A stretch of 64,000 nucleotides of DNA from Castor canadensis (GCF_047511655.1 NC_133390.1:166919583-166983582); one strand, 5' to 3'. Counted from the stretch's first letter, positions 11,601-20,637 are shown. The notes: generated by a model not told the origin, from the letters alone. Program-made: numbers and translations.

Positions 11601-13813
11601 CTGCTGTAGTGAATCATTTGCAACCCCTAAAATGGAAGACTATTTTAAGCTGAACATTTGAAATTCAAGAGATGCTGGGGATGAGTTTTTGGTCTAGCGG
11701 TGTAGCTCAGTAGAAGAGCACCTGCCTAGCATATACCATGCCCTGTCTAAGAGCCTAGGTTAGATTCCCAACACTGCAAAATGAAAAAGCCTTCTCAGAA
11801 GTTTCCCTCACCTAACAGCAGTCACTTCTGAGACATGGGCTGCCATAAATTCCCTTTCCAGGGGAGCTTAAAACTCCTCGTGAAGGCTGAGTATGGATCA
11901 AGTGGTAGAACACCTGCCTAGCAAGTGCGAGGCCCTGAGTTCAAACTCCAAAACACAAAACAATACAAAACAAAACTTCCCATGAAGAACTCTCATGTCT
12001 GGGCAAGCACTATCACAAATCTTATCTTCCATTTATTCTCCTAAAACCTTGTTTGTCCTTACAACAGAAGCTTCTGTCTGCTCCCCCCTTTCCGCTACTA
12101 AGTCAGGGATATAAGCCACAAATTCTAATTACCCCTTTGAGTTATTTGTCACCAAGCACTTCTGTGTGTGTATGTCTTGCACACATAAACTCTTTTAGAA
12201 AAAAAATTTAAAACAACCCAGACATGGTGGTGCACATGTGTAATCCCAGCACTTAAGAGGCTGAAGCAGGAGCATCTCAACTTCATGACCAGCCTGGGCT
12301 ACACAACTAGATGGGTCACTGTTTCAAAACAAAACAACAACAAAAAACCCCCACAAAAGTCTTTAACAACCCATTAGACCAGGCTGGGGTATAGCTCAGT
12401 GCCAGCATAAGCGACCTTGGTTTAATTCGCAACACACCAAAAAGATAAAACTGAAAACATGTCCATTGCTTCTCAGCCTTTTGGATCGGATCAAGTACCG
12501 TATCTGCTCTTGCCAGTGTAGTATGTGACATGTTCTCTATCTGAGGACGATATATTGCATGCATTTTTGGAGTAGGAGGTAAGACTAGGAGCTGGCTCCA
12601 TCTACACCATGCACTGACCTGGTATTACAGTATCTCCAGGTATGGCACACGATACGGACAGACAGACAGACATCTTATAAGATCATATAATGGATATCTG
12701 CACAATTTGGCTTCTTGTTACCTTTGTGTGTGTGTGCGTGCATGTAGCAGTGCTGGAGATTAGAGATGAAACCCAGGACCTCTAGCACCACAGGCAAGCG
12801 CTTTCTCTACTACTATTCTCACTCACTCCACTCTCTGGTATACTAAACTCCTTGCTGTTCCTCCTGAATAAAAGGATTAACAAAATGCAAAAATGATTTG
12901 TAGATACAGATGCCTGGGTAGCATCAATTCAAATCTTAAATTCTAAACCAAAGCCAAAATATTCTGTCCCTAAGAAATAGTAGTGAAATGTGCCGAGATT
13001 TAATCCTTGATCAATTACACCCCGCTGGGAAATTAGGAAATAATAAATGATTTCAAAGAACCTCGATTCTCTTGAAACAAGTTTGTGAGAAAATTCAACG
13101 TATTCTTCTCCAGACCCCAGAGTTTTCTTTGTACGAAGTGATTCCTTTCATTTATTTACTTATCTTCACAACAGCTCTCCCGGGAAACAATAAGGTGTTT
13201 ATCCTCACAGATAAGTGACATGGAGAGGTCACAAAATGTTGAATAATAAGCTACAGACTGTTCCTTCCATCAGAGCTGCAGCAGAACTCAAGTCAAAAAA
13301 TCCTAGTTCTGCCACATACTCCCAAGCTACGGAACAAGATTATTCAAGCCTCCCAAAACTAAATGACGCCACCTTCAGAACGGCTTCAAAACGAACCAAA
13401 GAGCCCCCGCCTAGGGAGCTCTCATTCCTTGATCCTCCTCCAGCTCCAAAGCTACCCAGAGTCCGGAAGGTTTGCGGGGGCGGGGCAACCGCAATGGTAA
13501 ACAATGGCGGTTTGACCTCGCACATTCCTCCACTAACGCCGAAGGCGCGTCGAGACGCCACGTCCTGACCTGAGGATGTCGCAGACTGGGGCCTGGACCG
13601 TCTCCCCCCGACCCCCCCCACAAAAAAACAAAAAAAACCTCGCGGCCCCGGCCTACCCACTTCTCCCAGCGGCCTCTGGGATCGAGGCCCGTTCGGGTCG
13701 GGTCGGTTCTTGGAGCTCCCTAATGCCCTGCCCCAAATCGAAGGTTTGGAGAGGACGCAAGACTCCGAACTCACCCAGCTGGCAAGAGAGAAGACGCCCA
13801 ATACAGCCCCCAT
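291..13813 (-). CDS. SERINC3: SERINC3, serine incorporator 3 (partial: coding exons 1-8 of the gene, 3' end off the left edge)
   Basis: Multipass membrane protein of the serine incorporator (TDE/SERINC) family. Members are linked to phospholipid scrambling and serine-lipid metabolism, and SERINC3/5 reduce infectivity of some retroviruses when packed into virions. Eight exons join in frame: 13775-13813, 9480-9641, 8268-8461, 7180-7259, 5847-5984, 3023-3192, 1262-1352, 291-471. They total 1055 nt, about 352 codons of a protein that is 473 aa in human. The start [13 protein letters not shown], the Cys-rich [13 protein letters not shown] segment, and motifs [47 protein letters not shown] and RSGLLQSS identify SERINC3 rather than SERINC1. 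The start ATG has a strong Kozak context (CACCATGG). All introns are GT-AG. No frameshift or stop was seen. The last exons (about 120 residues) are missing only because the window ends. Intron 1 is 4.1 kb and packed with SINEs. Confidence 0.97.
1262..1352 (-). CDS. SERINC3: SERINC3 coding exon 7
   Basis: Encodes [20 protein letters not shown] then [10 protein letters not shown], a highly conserved SERINC block. Acceptor CCATAG, donor GTAAGG. 91 nt, ending with one base of the Asp codon. Confidence 0.95.
1690..2022 (-). mobile_element. B1-like, tRNA-like and B1-like SINEs in a row
   Basis: 1690-1806 B1-like, 1822-1908 tRNA-like (TGCTAGGCAGGTGCTCTATC), 1909-2022 B1-like variant, all complements. 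The last two form an undeleted B1-dID-like unit. Confidence 0.83.
2130..2212 (-). mobile_element. ID-like SINE
   Basis: Complement; GGGGATTGAATTCAGGGAT. Confidence 0.75.
2271..2586 (+). mobile_element. Trimeric composite SINE (B1-like, B1-like, tRNA-like)
   Basis: GGCCAGGTATGGCAGCTCAT arm, a second arm from about 2378, then GGGCTCAAGTGGTAGAGCAC tRNA part and an A tail. Confidence 0.85.
2716..2795 (-). mobile_element. tRNA-type SINE
   Basis: Complement; TGCTAGGCAGGTGCTCTACC. Confidence 0.85.
3023..3192 (-). CDS. SERINC3: SERINC3 coding exon 6
   Basis: Encodes (A)[19 protein letters not shown], then [20 protein letters not shown] and ...ISIHPKIQ: two membrane segments around a short Cys-containing loop. 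The acceptor follows a long pyrimidine tract; donor GTATGG. 170 nt, ending in phase 0. Confidence 0.96.
3497..3617 (+). mobile_element. B1-like SINE
   Basis: CTAGGCATGGTGGTGAACAC start, A-tail. Confidence 0.85.
3783..3906 (+). mobile_element. B1-like SINE
   Basis: GCTGGGCTTGGTGACACACA start, CTGTCTCAAAAAAC end. Confidence 0.85.
4073..4133 (+). mobile_element. tRNA-type SINE fragment
   Basis: Lacks the 5' part including the A box; ATCTGCCTAGCATGTACAAG. Confidence 0.7.
4275..4378 (-). mobile_element. B1-like SINE
   Basis: Complement; CTTGCTATGTAGACCAGGCT. Confidence 0.8.
4681..4727 (-). mobile_element. tRNA-type SINE fragment
   Basis: Complement of the 3' half only; GGGGATTGAACCCAGGGCCT. 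Confidence 0.75.
4827..5010 (+). mobile_element. B1-dID-like SINE with internally deleted tRNA arm
   Basis: B1-like arm followed by GGCTCAAGGTGTAGGCCCTG, where about 24 nt of the tRNA part (TGGTAGAGCACCTGCCTAGC region) are missing. Confidence 0.88.
5042..5151 (-). mobile_element. B1-like SINE
   Basis: Complement; CCAGGCTGGCCTGGAACTCA, with a partial internal duplication of CCAGGCTGGCCT. Confidence 0.75.
5581..5706 (-). mobile_element. B1-like SINE (left arm of B1-dID type)
   Basis: 23 T then GAGATGGGGCAACTATTTGC. It lies in intron 5, about 140 bp from exon 5. Confidence 0.85.
5847..5984 (-). CDS. SERINC3: SERINC3 coding exon 5
   Basis: Encodes (V)[18 protein letters not shown] then [20 protein letters not shown] and [15 protein letters not shown] is a family hallmark. 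Acceptor TTTGCAG, donor GTAAGT; 138 nt, phase 1 on both sides. Confidence 0.95.
6401..6490 (+). mobile_element. tRNA-type SINE
   Basis: GGAGTGGCTCAAACAGTAGA, A-tail. Confidence 0.85.
7180..7259 (-). CDS. SERINC3: SERINC3 coding exon 4
   Basis: Encodes (G)[18 protein letters not shown] and IPGGPFTS, 80 nt. Acceptor TCATAG, donor GTATGG. It ends with one base of the next Val codon. Confidence 0.95.
7570..7860. repeat. MIR relic
   Basis: TACTGGCAAAGCCAGGACCA and CTCCAACCCTCCCTCGCTGA suggest MIR pieces. Confidence 0.5.
8268..8461 (-). CDS. SERINC3: SERINC3 coding exon 3
   Basis: Begins [20 protein letters not shown] and includes the [20 protein letters not shown] membrane segment, ending in ...RAAIHNG with two bases of the Gly codon. 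Acceptor CTGCAG, donor GTACGT. The 194 nt leave phase 2, completed by the first base of exon 4. Confidence 0.96.
8565..8669 (-). mobile_element. tRNA-type SINE with target-site duplication
   Basis: AAACTGACCACTT occurs at 8541-8553 and 8657-8669 around the insert. Confidence 0.9.
8755..8970 (+). mobile_element. Composite SINE with ID-like arm
   Basis: B1-like arm then GTATAGCTCAATGGCAGAGT, with A box and B box (GGGTTCAATCC) retained. Confidence 0.82.
9220..9327 (+). mobile_element. B1-like SINE
   Basis: GGCAGGCATGATGGTGCACA start. Confidence 0.85.
9480..9641 (-). CDS. SERINC3: SERINC3 coding exon 2
   Basis: Begins [17 protein letters not shown] and ends ...ENELKK, 54 codons, phase 0 to 0. 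It carries the Cys-rich N-terminal segment and the second hydrophobic stretch ([14 protein letters not shown]). Acceptor ATGACAG and donor GTAAGC flank it. Confidence 0.96.
9665..9862 (+). mobile_element. Composite SINE
   Basis: B1-like arm (GTTGAGTGTGGTGACTCACA) and a decayed tRNA arm ending CTTCAACCCACTGG. It sits 24 bp upstream of SERINC3 exon 2's acceptor, antisense to the gene. Confidence 0.8.
10008..10100 (+). mobile_element. B1-like SINE, decayed
   Basis: GACCTGGTGGCACACACCTG start, incomplete 3' part. Confidence 0.7.
10190..10400. repeat. MIR relic
   Basis: TTATCATTTGTAAAATGAAC and a following decayed MIR body. Confidence 0.6.
10587..11232 (+). mobile_element. MaLR-type LTR (MLT1-like), interrupted by a SINE
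   Basis: Reads GAACTGAACTGTGTTTCCCC, AATTTGTATGTTGG, TATTTGGAAATAGGGTCACT, ACCAGAAGATAGGAAAG, GAGACAATAAATTGCTG, then after the SINE CACCCAATCTGTGGTATTG and CCTAGCAAACTAAGACA. The layout matches an old mammalian LTR. Confidence 0.75.
10948..11160 (+). mobile_element. Composite SINE inside the MaLR LTR
   Basis: B1-like arm GCCAGGTGCTGGTGGCTAAT plus tRNA arm GTGGCTCAAGTGGTAGAGCA. Confidence 0.85.
11690..11782 (+). mobile_element. ID-like SINE
   Basis: GGTGTAGCTCAGTAGAAGAG. Confidence 0.75.
11884..11962 (+). mobile_element. tRNA-type SINE
   Basis: GGATCAAGTGGTAGAACACC; B box AGTTCAAACTC. Confidence 0.82.
12217..12332 (+). mobile_element. B1-like SINE
   Basis: CAGACATGGTGGTGCACATG start. Confidence 0.85.
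12377..12440 (+). mobile_element. ID-like SINE, shortened
   Basis: GGGGTATAGCTCAGTGCCAG. It lies 25 bp upstream of the U2 pseudogene. Confidence 0.7.
12465..12651 (+). pseudogene. RNU2 pseudogene: U2 snRNA pseudogene, full length
   Basis: About 187 nt matching U2 snRNA from its 5' end (ATTGCTTCTCAGCCTTTTGG) through the Sm-site region (ATTTTTGGAG) to the 3' stem-loop (GACCTGGTATTACAGTA...CTCCAGG). It has many substitutions. The branch-site recognition segment, normally GTAGTATCTG, reads ACCGTATCTG, so function is unlikely. It lies antisense in SERINC3 intron 1. Confidence 0.9.
13140..13330. repeat. MIR relic upstream-side of SERINC3 intron 1
   Basis: TTATCTTCACAACAGCTCTC and AGAGGTCACAAAATGTTG. 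Confidence 0.55.
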
Positions 13814-14090
13814 GGTGACGCCGGTGATGGAAGCAGCCGGCCAGGAGGCTTCTTGCGCTGGCAGTGACTGCTCGCCAAGGCGTCGCCCCAGAAACCCCAC
13901 GGTTTCCCAGGCCGGAAGTACGGCCCACCCTTCGCAGGATGCGTAGATCGCGTCACTGCGTGACCCCGCCCACCACCCTCCGTCGCAGCTGCCCACGCAT
14001 AGTCATTGGTTGAGACGGAAGGCGGGGCTACCCAAGAGGGGAAGGCGGGGCTGAGTGTGCCGGTAATGGAGGGGCTGCGAGGACTTGGCT
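13440..14090 (-). promoter_or_regulatory. SERINC3: SERINC3 CpG-island promoter
   Basis: CpG-rich block around exon 1 with no TATA box. Visible candidate sites are GC boxes (GGGCGGGG near 13478; GGCGGGGC near 14021 and 14046), an ETS-type CCGGAAGT at 13912-13919 about 100 bp upstream of the ATG, an inverted CCAAT (ATTGG at 14005-14009), and a CRE-like CGTCAC near 13950. The transcription start is probably between about 13815 and 14010. Open frames across this block are CpG-island artefacts. Confidence 0.8.
13775..13813 (-). CDS. SERINC3: SERINC3 coding exon 1
   Basis: Encodes [13 protein letters not shown], 13 codons ending in phase 0 before donor GTGAGT. The 5' UTR continues to higher coordinates inside the CpG island. 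The GCGTCACCATGGGG context makes this ATG the clear start. Confidence 0.95.
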
Positions 14091-14250
14091 CCTTAACCTC
14101 GCGTGAATTGGCTTAGAACTTACGAGTAAAGTGGGGTTGGGGAGTGGGGTCGCACTGGGTCCACCGAGAGACACAGTGTCAACCCAGTGATACTGAAGAA
14201 GCTGCGTCTCTTATTAAAGATGCAGCAGCCTGTTTTACCTTGGTTGACTA

Positions 14251-14860
14251 TGAAACTAATTTTGGACTGAAGGCCCAAACTCCTGAGATTCCATATTCCA
14301 GTTTAGCTACCCGCCTGTAAACGCCAAATAAAAGAGGCATGGTGAATGCAGAGAAAGGAGATTTATTACATGGCTGGGGACATGTGGTGGGAAGAGGCAG
14401 AGTAAGCACTCAGTGCATCTTCAGACATGATGAGCTATAGGTTTAAGTAGACAAAAGAACAGGGGGCAGGGGACAAAGGTATGCATTGTTAAACATTCCC
14501 AGTCACAGGTGTGGTTTTGTTAGTCTCCTTGCTGGCAGTCTTGGTCAGGCAAGTGGTCTGGTGGTCTGGTCCAGTTCTGGGAAGTTATCACCTGGAGGGA
14601 GTAATCTGGTTCCTGTTTGAGAGGATGTGAATTGTCCTCACTTAGGAGGGTGGCAGCTTCAGCTGGCTCTGGTTCCTTGTCATAAAGATGTTATCAGTTC
14701 TGTCCTTTCTGGAATCCAAGGTGATCACAAAGTGACTGTAAAGAGAACAGCTTAAAGCAAAGACATACAAAATGGAGGCAAGGATGCCAAGCTTCTCCTG
14801 TTGTGTGCCCAAGTAAGGAGTCAGTGCTTTTCAACAAAAGCAATTTGAATGCCTCTTACA
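14251..14860 (-). mobile_element. Solo retroviral LTR, family A, minus orientation
   Basis: Sense starts TGTAAGAGGCATTC at 14860 and ends AATTAGTTTCA at 14251 (TG...CA ends), with polyadenylation signal AATAAA (14368-14373 region, complement). It aligns along its length with 19921-20600 in the opposite orientation. No internal viral genes are nearby. Confidence 0.85.
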
Positions 14861-14948
14861 AGTAGATTGTGATGGTGGGGAGATGGAACGTTGAAGGTCC
14901 AGAGCCAAAATCACCTTGGGGTTATTTTAAGCTAATGAATAATTAAAT

Positions 14949-15027
14949 GAGACTGGAGTGGCTCAAGTGGTAGAGCACCTGCCTAGCAAGCAGGTAAGCC
15001 CTGAGTTCAAACTCCAGTACTTCAAAA
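14949..15027 (+). mobile_element. tRNA-type SINE
   Basis: AGTGGCTCAAGTGGTAGAGC; A and B boxes intact. Confidence 0.88.
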
Positions 15028-15427
15028 TTAAATGAATATAATAATAATTAAATGATAACCATTTACTTTAACTTTTGTATATGACCTAACATGCTTGTAG
15101 CTAATAGATCAGTGTCTCCAAAGGTATCACTAAGCTTAGCAGATCTTTAGTCTCCACCAAACCTAAAGGTAGGAATGCTGTAATATCTGAAACCTGAAGA
15201 AGAAATTTCCCCCTTTGTTGTAACTGATGCTCCCACCAGTGTAATTGGCAAAGGCATTGATTTATGACTGTTTTGTAACTATAAAACATGCAATCTCTTC
15301 CACCATGGAACATATCATTCACGACAAATTGAATCCACCTTCTCAGGCCGTGATCATTCACGGAATATAAATGCACTGTGTCATAGTGTGATGAGTATTT
15401 AGGAGGTGTATGATAGAATGTTTTTTG

Positions 15428-15510
15428 ATTTTGGTGGTACTGGGATTTAAACTCAGGGTTTCACACTTGCTAGGCAGGAGCTCTACTACTTGAGCCACTA
15501 TGCCAGCTGA
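15428..15510 (-). mobile_element. tRNA-type SINE
   Basis: Complement; TTGCTAGGCAGGAGCTCTAC. Confidence 0.85.
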
Positions 15511-15540
15511 GGGAATATTTTTCCATAAAAGTATATTCAA

Positions 15541-15627
15541 GGGCTGGGGAAGCATGGAGCTCAGTGCTTGAGTATCTGCTAACATGTGAAAAGCCCTGGA
15601 TCCCATCTGTTGCACACACACACAAAA
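15541..15627 (+). mobile_element. tRNA-type SINE, diverged
   Basis: GCATGGAGCTCAGTGCTTGA; short CA tail. Confidence 0.65.
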
Positions 15628-15934
15628 CTATTTAAGTGCCTACTGCCTGCTATGTAAAGAAGAAGGTAGCTTAGTTGGGGAGTACCCTTGGAAGACTTTT
15701 CTGAGGGTTTTATATTCAGTTTGTGAACCAAAGGATGAGTCCAAGTCAGTCAAGAAAAGATGGGCGTTGCTTCTTATGTCAAAAGACAAAATTACAACAA
15801 TTTAAAGGTCTGAATTGGCTTTGTTTCTGTATCTTGAATAGGGCAACACTTTGTTAAGTATTCTGAGGAAAAGAAACTGGTTTTCTAGACAGAAGAGCTT
15901 GAAGAAAGCAGAAACAAATGAAAAGTGTATTTAG

Positions 15935-16018
15935 GACTGGGGGCATGGCACAAATGGTGGAGGGCCTGCCTAACAAGCCCAAGGCTTTCAATTCAAACCT
16001 CAGTATTGAAAAAGAAAA
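15935..16018 (+). mobile_element. tRNA-type SINE
   Basis: GGGCATGGCACAAATGGTGG, abutting a B1-like complement fragment at 16030-16078. Confidence 0.78.
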
Positions 16019-16103
16019 AGTGTATTTAGTGCCTAACAAGTGTTGGGATTAAAGACATATTCCACCATGCCTGGCTCACATCGTCAGTTTAATATCTGTT
16101 TTG

Positions 16104-16157
16104 GGGCCTAGCATGTATGAGGCCCTAGGTTAAATTCCAAAACCACCACACAAACAC
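16104..16157 (+). mobile_element. tRNA-type SINE fragment
   Basis: GCCTAGCATGTATGAGGCCC. Confidence 0.65.
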
Positions 16158-16689
16158 AAATCAGCCCAATCTTCATATAATCTAAAACTGGGATCTTCAA
16201 AAAAAAAAAAAGTGCTAAAGATTTATTTGGAGTTACGATTTTTAAAAATTAACTTTTATTTTTAAAAAAAAATCACACTCTGTTTTGAAGTGTGTGTTTG
16301 CAGTTATTTCTACCAAATGGTGCTAGTTTCCCACTTAAGCAGTGGTATAATTTTTTTTTCTAAATTTTTGTAAAAAATTGAGCATTCATTTCAAGTAAAA
16401 AGTGGAAAAATTACATATATATGTTATGGTAGAATGTTCAGGTCTTTGAAAGGGAAGGAGAAACTGAGGACAAAGGAAACTCCACAAGTTACATAGAAAG
16501 AAAGAAGCTACCCTAATCCTAAACTAGCCTGTGTTGTCACTAGGCTACACAGGATTGATTGCTGGTGTTCCTGGAGTCCTAGGCTACAGCCTGACTCTTG
16601 GGGGATCCCAACAAATTGGCTTCAGCTATTTGTCCTGTTAACCATGCTGGTGCAGTCTGTGATCAGAAAACTTCCAAATTCTATGTATC

Positions 16690-17060
16690 CCACTGGAATG
16701 AATCCATGGCAGGACATGTGGGTTTAAAGGGAGTTTATTAAAAGTTAGGGAAGAAAAATACAAATGGAAGCATGGGTGCAGCCTAAGTGGAAGCCTGAAG
16801 CTGAGAGAGCTTTTAAAACCTACATTAACCTATGGGAAGGGGAGCACAAGGAGATTCCCAGCTAATAATGATTGGGGAGGGGCACAGGTGGTTCCTGGCC
16901 AGGTGAGGGTGGTTCCTGAGCCAAGGCATGGTTAATCTAAGATGGAATGTTTTTTCTGAGTCCCAAACTTTCTCTAATTTAGCCTGCCTCAGTCCCAGAA
17001 ATCAAACGGGAATAGTAGTGATGAGAGGCAGGAAAGTAACTTAATTTTTGGTATGATCAT
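16690..17060 (-). mobile_element. Solo retroviral LTR, family B
   Basis: On the minus strand a typical LTR layout is visible: TATA-like GGTTTTAAAAGCTCTCTC, then TTTTAATAAACTCCC as polyadenylation signal, then a short R/U5 to about 16690. Exact ends are not resolved. Confidence 0.65.
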
Positions 17061-18095
17061 ACCAGGAGCTTCTCATAGTCCTATTTTTTGGGAACTGACA
17101 TGAGCTCTGGGTTTAAATAGAGGAAGACTTGGGGCAGGGTTGGAAGAAGCACATAATTAAACGGTCTTGAGCAAACTAGTCTCCTTGATCATCCAGGTTT
17201 TGGTCGCAGTCTTATCCATGTCAAAGAAACTGCCATCGATCTCCATGGCTTGGAGGGTGGGGCAATGGAGATGCCCCACGATGTTTATCTATCAGACCTG
17301 TGGTAGAGATGGGGGCAGTTCCGATCGGTGAGATGATTGCTCCTGCTTGGTGAGTGGGGGGTGGGGGGCACAGATTCATCACGGGGTGAACCCAAGGTGA
17401 CTGCAGGTTTAGAGCAATGACTGGAGACTTTCAGGCGTTGCTCCAGGGGTCTGGAACAGGATGTTGCAAAACCAAAAATACCTTAGTTGCTCTTGTCTTG
17501 AAGGCATGTAAGTTAGGTAAATTTAGGGCTAGTCAATCTCTATCACCAGTTTTTAGACAGACACTCCTTAAATGCTCACATGCTTCTTGCAGAGCTCCTT
17601 TTCCCCAGAGAAACAGATGAAGGTATAGACACCATCCTTTTCATCCAGCTCTTAGTTGCCTATTGGGCTTCTGCAGACCCAACTAAAGACTGCTTTTTAA
17701 AAAAGTGGCCTCTAAGACCGTGTTATGTAGGGTTATCTCTAGGTGTGTAGTTTTGGTCATTTGTGACAGTTGCTCAGCTGTAGGCCTTGCCCAAGTTCAA
17801 GGTTTAGCATTCCTAAGTCACTTGCTCCTGGTTGGTTCTGAGTTCACTTTCCTGGCAGCAGCCTAACGTACGCATAGTCCCAGTCTCCTAATGACCCACA
17901 ACTCTACAGTGAATGTTTTTAATGTAGGTGCTATTAGGGATGGAACTCATGGCCTTGAACGTGAGAGGCAATCACCCTATTACATTTATGAAATATTAAA
18001 CAATATTGCATAAAATAACACAGTGAAATTGAAGCGTCTTTTCCTTCCTACCCCCCATCTCCTAGACCTCCTTCCAGGAGGTATATGCCAGCAAC

Positions 18096-18105
18096 ACGCG
18101 CACAC

Positions 18106-18139
<34 letters not shown>
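18096..18139. repeat. (AC)n microsatellite
   Basis: About 20 AC units with a few CGC variants near the left end. Confidence 0.95.
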
Positions 18140-18142
<3 letters not shown>

Positions 18143-18327
18143 CTATCATTCCTCTTTACATGTGGTAACACTCCAAACACGTGGTGTTGTACATTGCTTT
18201 CGTTCATTTAACTTATTCATTCAATAAATATTTACCAACCTCTTACTATGTGCCAGGCACTGTTCCCAGTGATGACAAAACAGTAGGGAACAAAACGAAG
18301 CACATATCCTTAAAAGAGCTTATGCTA

Positions 18328-18420
18328 GATCTGAGAGCATGGCTCAAGTGGTAGAGCATCTGCCCAGCAAGCACCAGGCCCTGAGTTCAAACTCCAGTGG
18401 TGCCAAAAAAACTCCACCAC
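18328..18420 (+). mobile_element. tRNA-type SINE in the L2-type relic
   Basis: GCATGGCTCAAGTGGTAGAG; AAAGAGCTTATG/AAAGAGCTTGTG on the two sides (18312 and 18453) is the likely target duplication. Confidence 0.85.
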
Positions 18421-18597
18421 AACAACCAAAAACAAAATAAAACAAAGCAAAAAAGAGCTTGTGGTCTAGTTAAAAAAAGACAAGCAATAACAAAATATAA
18501 ACATCAGATATCTACAAGATGCTGACAAGATTAATAAAGAAAAGGAAAGGAGAGAAGAATGCAAAAGCTTGAGGGGGGGATTTACTAATTTAGAGTA

Positions 18598-18668
18598 GTC
18601 AGGCACCTACCTAGCAAGCCTGGGGTCCTGAGTTCAAACTCAGTCCTGCAAAACAAAACAAAACAAAA
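18598..18668 (+). mobile_element. tRNA-type SINE fragment
   Basis: CACCTACCTAGCAAGCCTGG. Confidence 0.78.
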
Positions 18669-18836
18669 AAGTAGGCAAATCAGGTCTTTTGGAGTATGAG
18701 GCATGGGAGCAGAGACATGAAGGAAGTGAGGAAATAAACCATAGGGACATCTGGAGAAGGAGTGGTTCCAATGCAGAACAGTAGAGTTAAAGGCCTCAAG
18801 ATAGAAGCAGGCTTGGGTTAAAACTACAAAGCAAAG

Positions 18837-18985
18837 GACTGGGGATTTATGTCAGTGGTAGCATGTTCGCTTAGCATATACAAGGCTCTCAGAAAACAAA
18901 AACAAAATAAAACGAAAAAACAGGGCTGAGGTAAAACACATACTTAATATGTGTGAGGCCCTGTGTTTGATCCTCTGGCTGGAGC
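18837..18985 (+). mobile_element. Two ID-like SINE pieces in tandem
   Basis: 18837-18893 and 18919-18985, both diverged, separated by an A-rich stretch. Confidence 0.65.
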
Positions 18986-19920
18986 ATGGACAAGAGGGAA
19001 AATGATGACGTGAGGTTGGACAGATATTCAAGGGGTAGTTCCTTAGGGGCTTGTTGGCTGAAACACCAAATCTAGATTTTATTATAAATGTAATGCAAAG
19101 CAGTTGAAAGGTTTTGAGCAGAAGATCATATTTTCATTCTATTTTTTTTTACATTTCCATATAATAATTTATTGTAAGTATTAATAAAACATTTTTAATA
19201 ATATGCATCTCATTGAAGTACTTAATAGAGGGGAAAACAATTATTTAAATGTATTTATTTATTTTATAAATAAATAGTTAAATGTCAAAGGTTGTCTGTG
19301 CTTTGCTTTAGTGTTTCATATAAATATGTCCCCTGAACTTTATTCTGTGATGGGGTATATAAACTTTAAAATTTAGACATAGTCATAAGAGTTGGTCACC
19401 AGTCGTTCTCTCCTGTAATCCTAGCTACCTGAGCATATTTACATTCTAAAAGGATCATTCTGGCTGCTGGTTGAACTATAGATTGGAGAAAGGTTGGGGT
19501 TAAAAGTAGAAGCAAAGGCAGGTCTAGTTAGAAAACTATTGCTATGCCTATAGCTTGAAGACAGATTTACATTTAAACTGTATTATAGCTATAACTACTT
19601 TGGGTCCTCTTAATTCTTGCTATAGTAATCTATCTTTCGGATGTATCATAATTTATTTACTCAGCGAAGTACAGAGACATTTAGGCTGGCCTCAACCCTT
19701 TTGCTTTTACTAACAATGGAGTAAGGAAAATCCTTTGTGCTCAGGTTCCAGAACATCTGCAGGATTATTCCAGCAACATAAGTTAAGCTACATTTCCTTC
19801 CTTCCATATTGAAATTAATTCGGGTTGAGGTTTCACCCAAAGAAACAATTTTATTCACTCTTTGCAACACCACTCCTTCAGAGTAATCTGTTATAATTAA
19901 CAGAGAGAAATACCCAGTCC

Positions 19921-20600
19921 TATAAGAGGTGCTTAAACTGCTTTTGCTGAAAAGCACAGATTCTTCACTTAGGCACACGAATTAATGAAAAGCAGGAGAA
20001 ATTTGGCATCCCTGTCTCCATTGTGTATCTGTCTTTGCTCTGAGCCATTCTCTTTGCAGTCACTTTGTGATCACCTTAGATTCCAGAAAGGAAAGAACTG
20101 ATACCATCTTTATGAAAAGGGACTGAAATTTCCTGCAAGGAGCAGTGAGACTTGCAGGACAGACCACCCCTCCAAATGAGGGCAATTACCTATAATGATA
20201 AGTCTGCACCTTGGAGCAGAAGCAATCAACTCAGGGGAACCAGATTGCTCCCCTCAAATGATGACAGCGATAACTTCTTCTCGGCACCCCTCTCAGAACT
20301 CTCAGACTAAGGTAATGGTCAACCAGAACACACCTGGGACTGGGACTATTTACATATAACTTTGTCTTCTGCCCCCAGTTCTTTTGTCTACTTAAACCTG
20401 TAACTCATGTCCCTACCCTGAAGATGGCTGAAGATGAGCTGAGTGCTCGCTCTGCCTCTTCCATGGCATGACTCAGCTGTGTAAAGACCTCCTTTTTCTG
20501 CCTTCCCCATGCCTCTTTATTTGTCACTTAGGGGCAGGTGGCCGGACCTGGCATGTGGAATCTCAGGAGTCTGGGCCTTGTGTCCAAAACTCCGGTTTCA
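19921..20600 (+). mobile_element. Solo retroviral LTR, family A, plus orientation
   Basis: Shares with the copy at 14251-14860 the words GCTGAAAAGCAC, CAGTCACTTTGTGATCACCT, AGAACTGATACCATCTTTAT, CATGCCTCTTTTATTT-like and TGGAATCTCAGGAGT, and the same GGTTTCA end. The first dinucleotide is TA instead of TG. It is more diverged than a recent insertion. Confidence 0.85.
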
Positions 20601-20637
20601 ATCCCTCCATCAGTTTTCTTTTAATTGCTTCCAGTCT

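Larger units (their letters stand above)
18195..19560 (+). repeat. Ancient L2-type repeat with insertions
   Basis: Starts TTCATTCAATAAATATTTAC and CTATGTGCCAGGCACTGTTC, and later has AGGTTTTGAGCAGAAGATCA and AAGGATCATTCTGGCTGCTG. Three or four SINE pieces and an AT-rich block split it. Confidence 0.6.
14861..19920. other. Intergenic DNA between SERINC3 and the second CpG island
   Basis: Holds SINE copies, one solo LTR (about 16690-17060), an AC microsatellite and an L2-type relic. 15040-15420, 15640-15930, 16200-16690 and 17100-17910 show no recognisable gene. 16200-16440 and 19140-19300 are AT-rich. Confidence 0.6.

Noticed and set aside
13340..13996. 218-codon minus-strand frame over SERINC3 exon 1
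   Set aside because: It reads through the exon 1 donor and the CpG-island 5' UTR. Only [13 protein letters not shown] is SERINC3; the rest is GC-rich chance frame.
18023..18211. His/Thr-repeat peptide
   Set aside because: Translation of the AC microsatellite.
14251..20600. A provirus with LTRs at both ends
   Set aside because: The two LTRs are in opposite orientation and the DNA between them has no gag, pol or env sequence.
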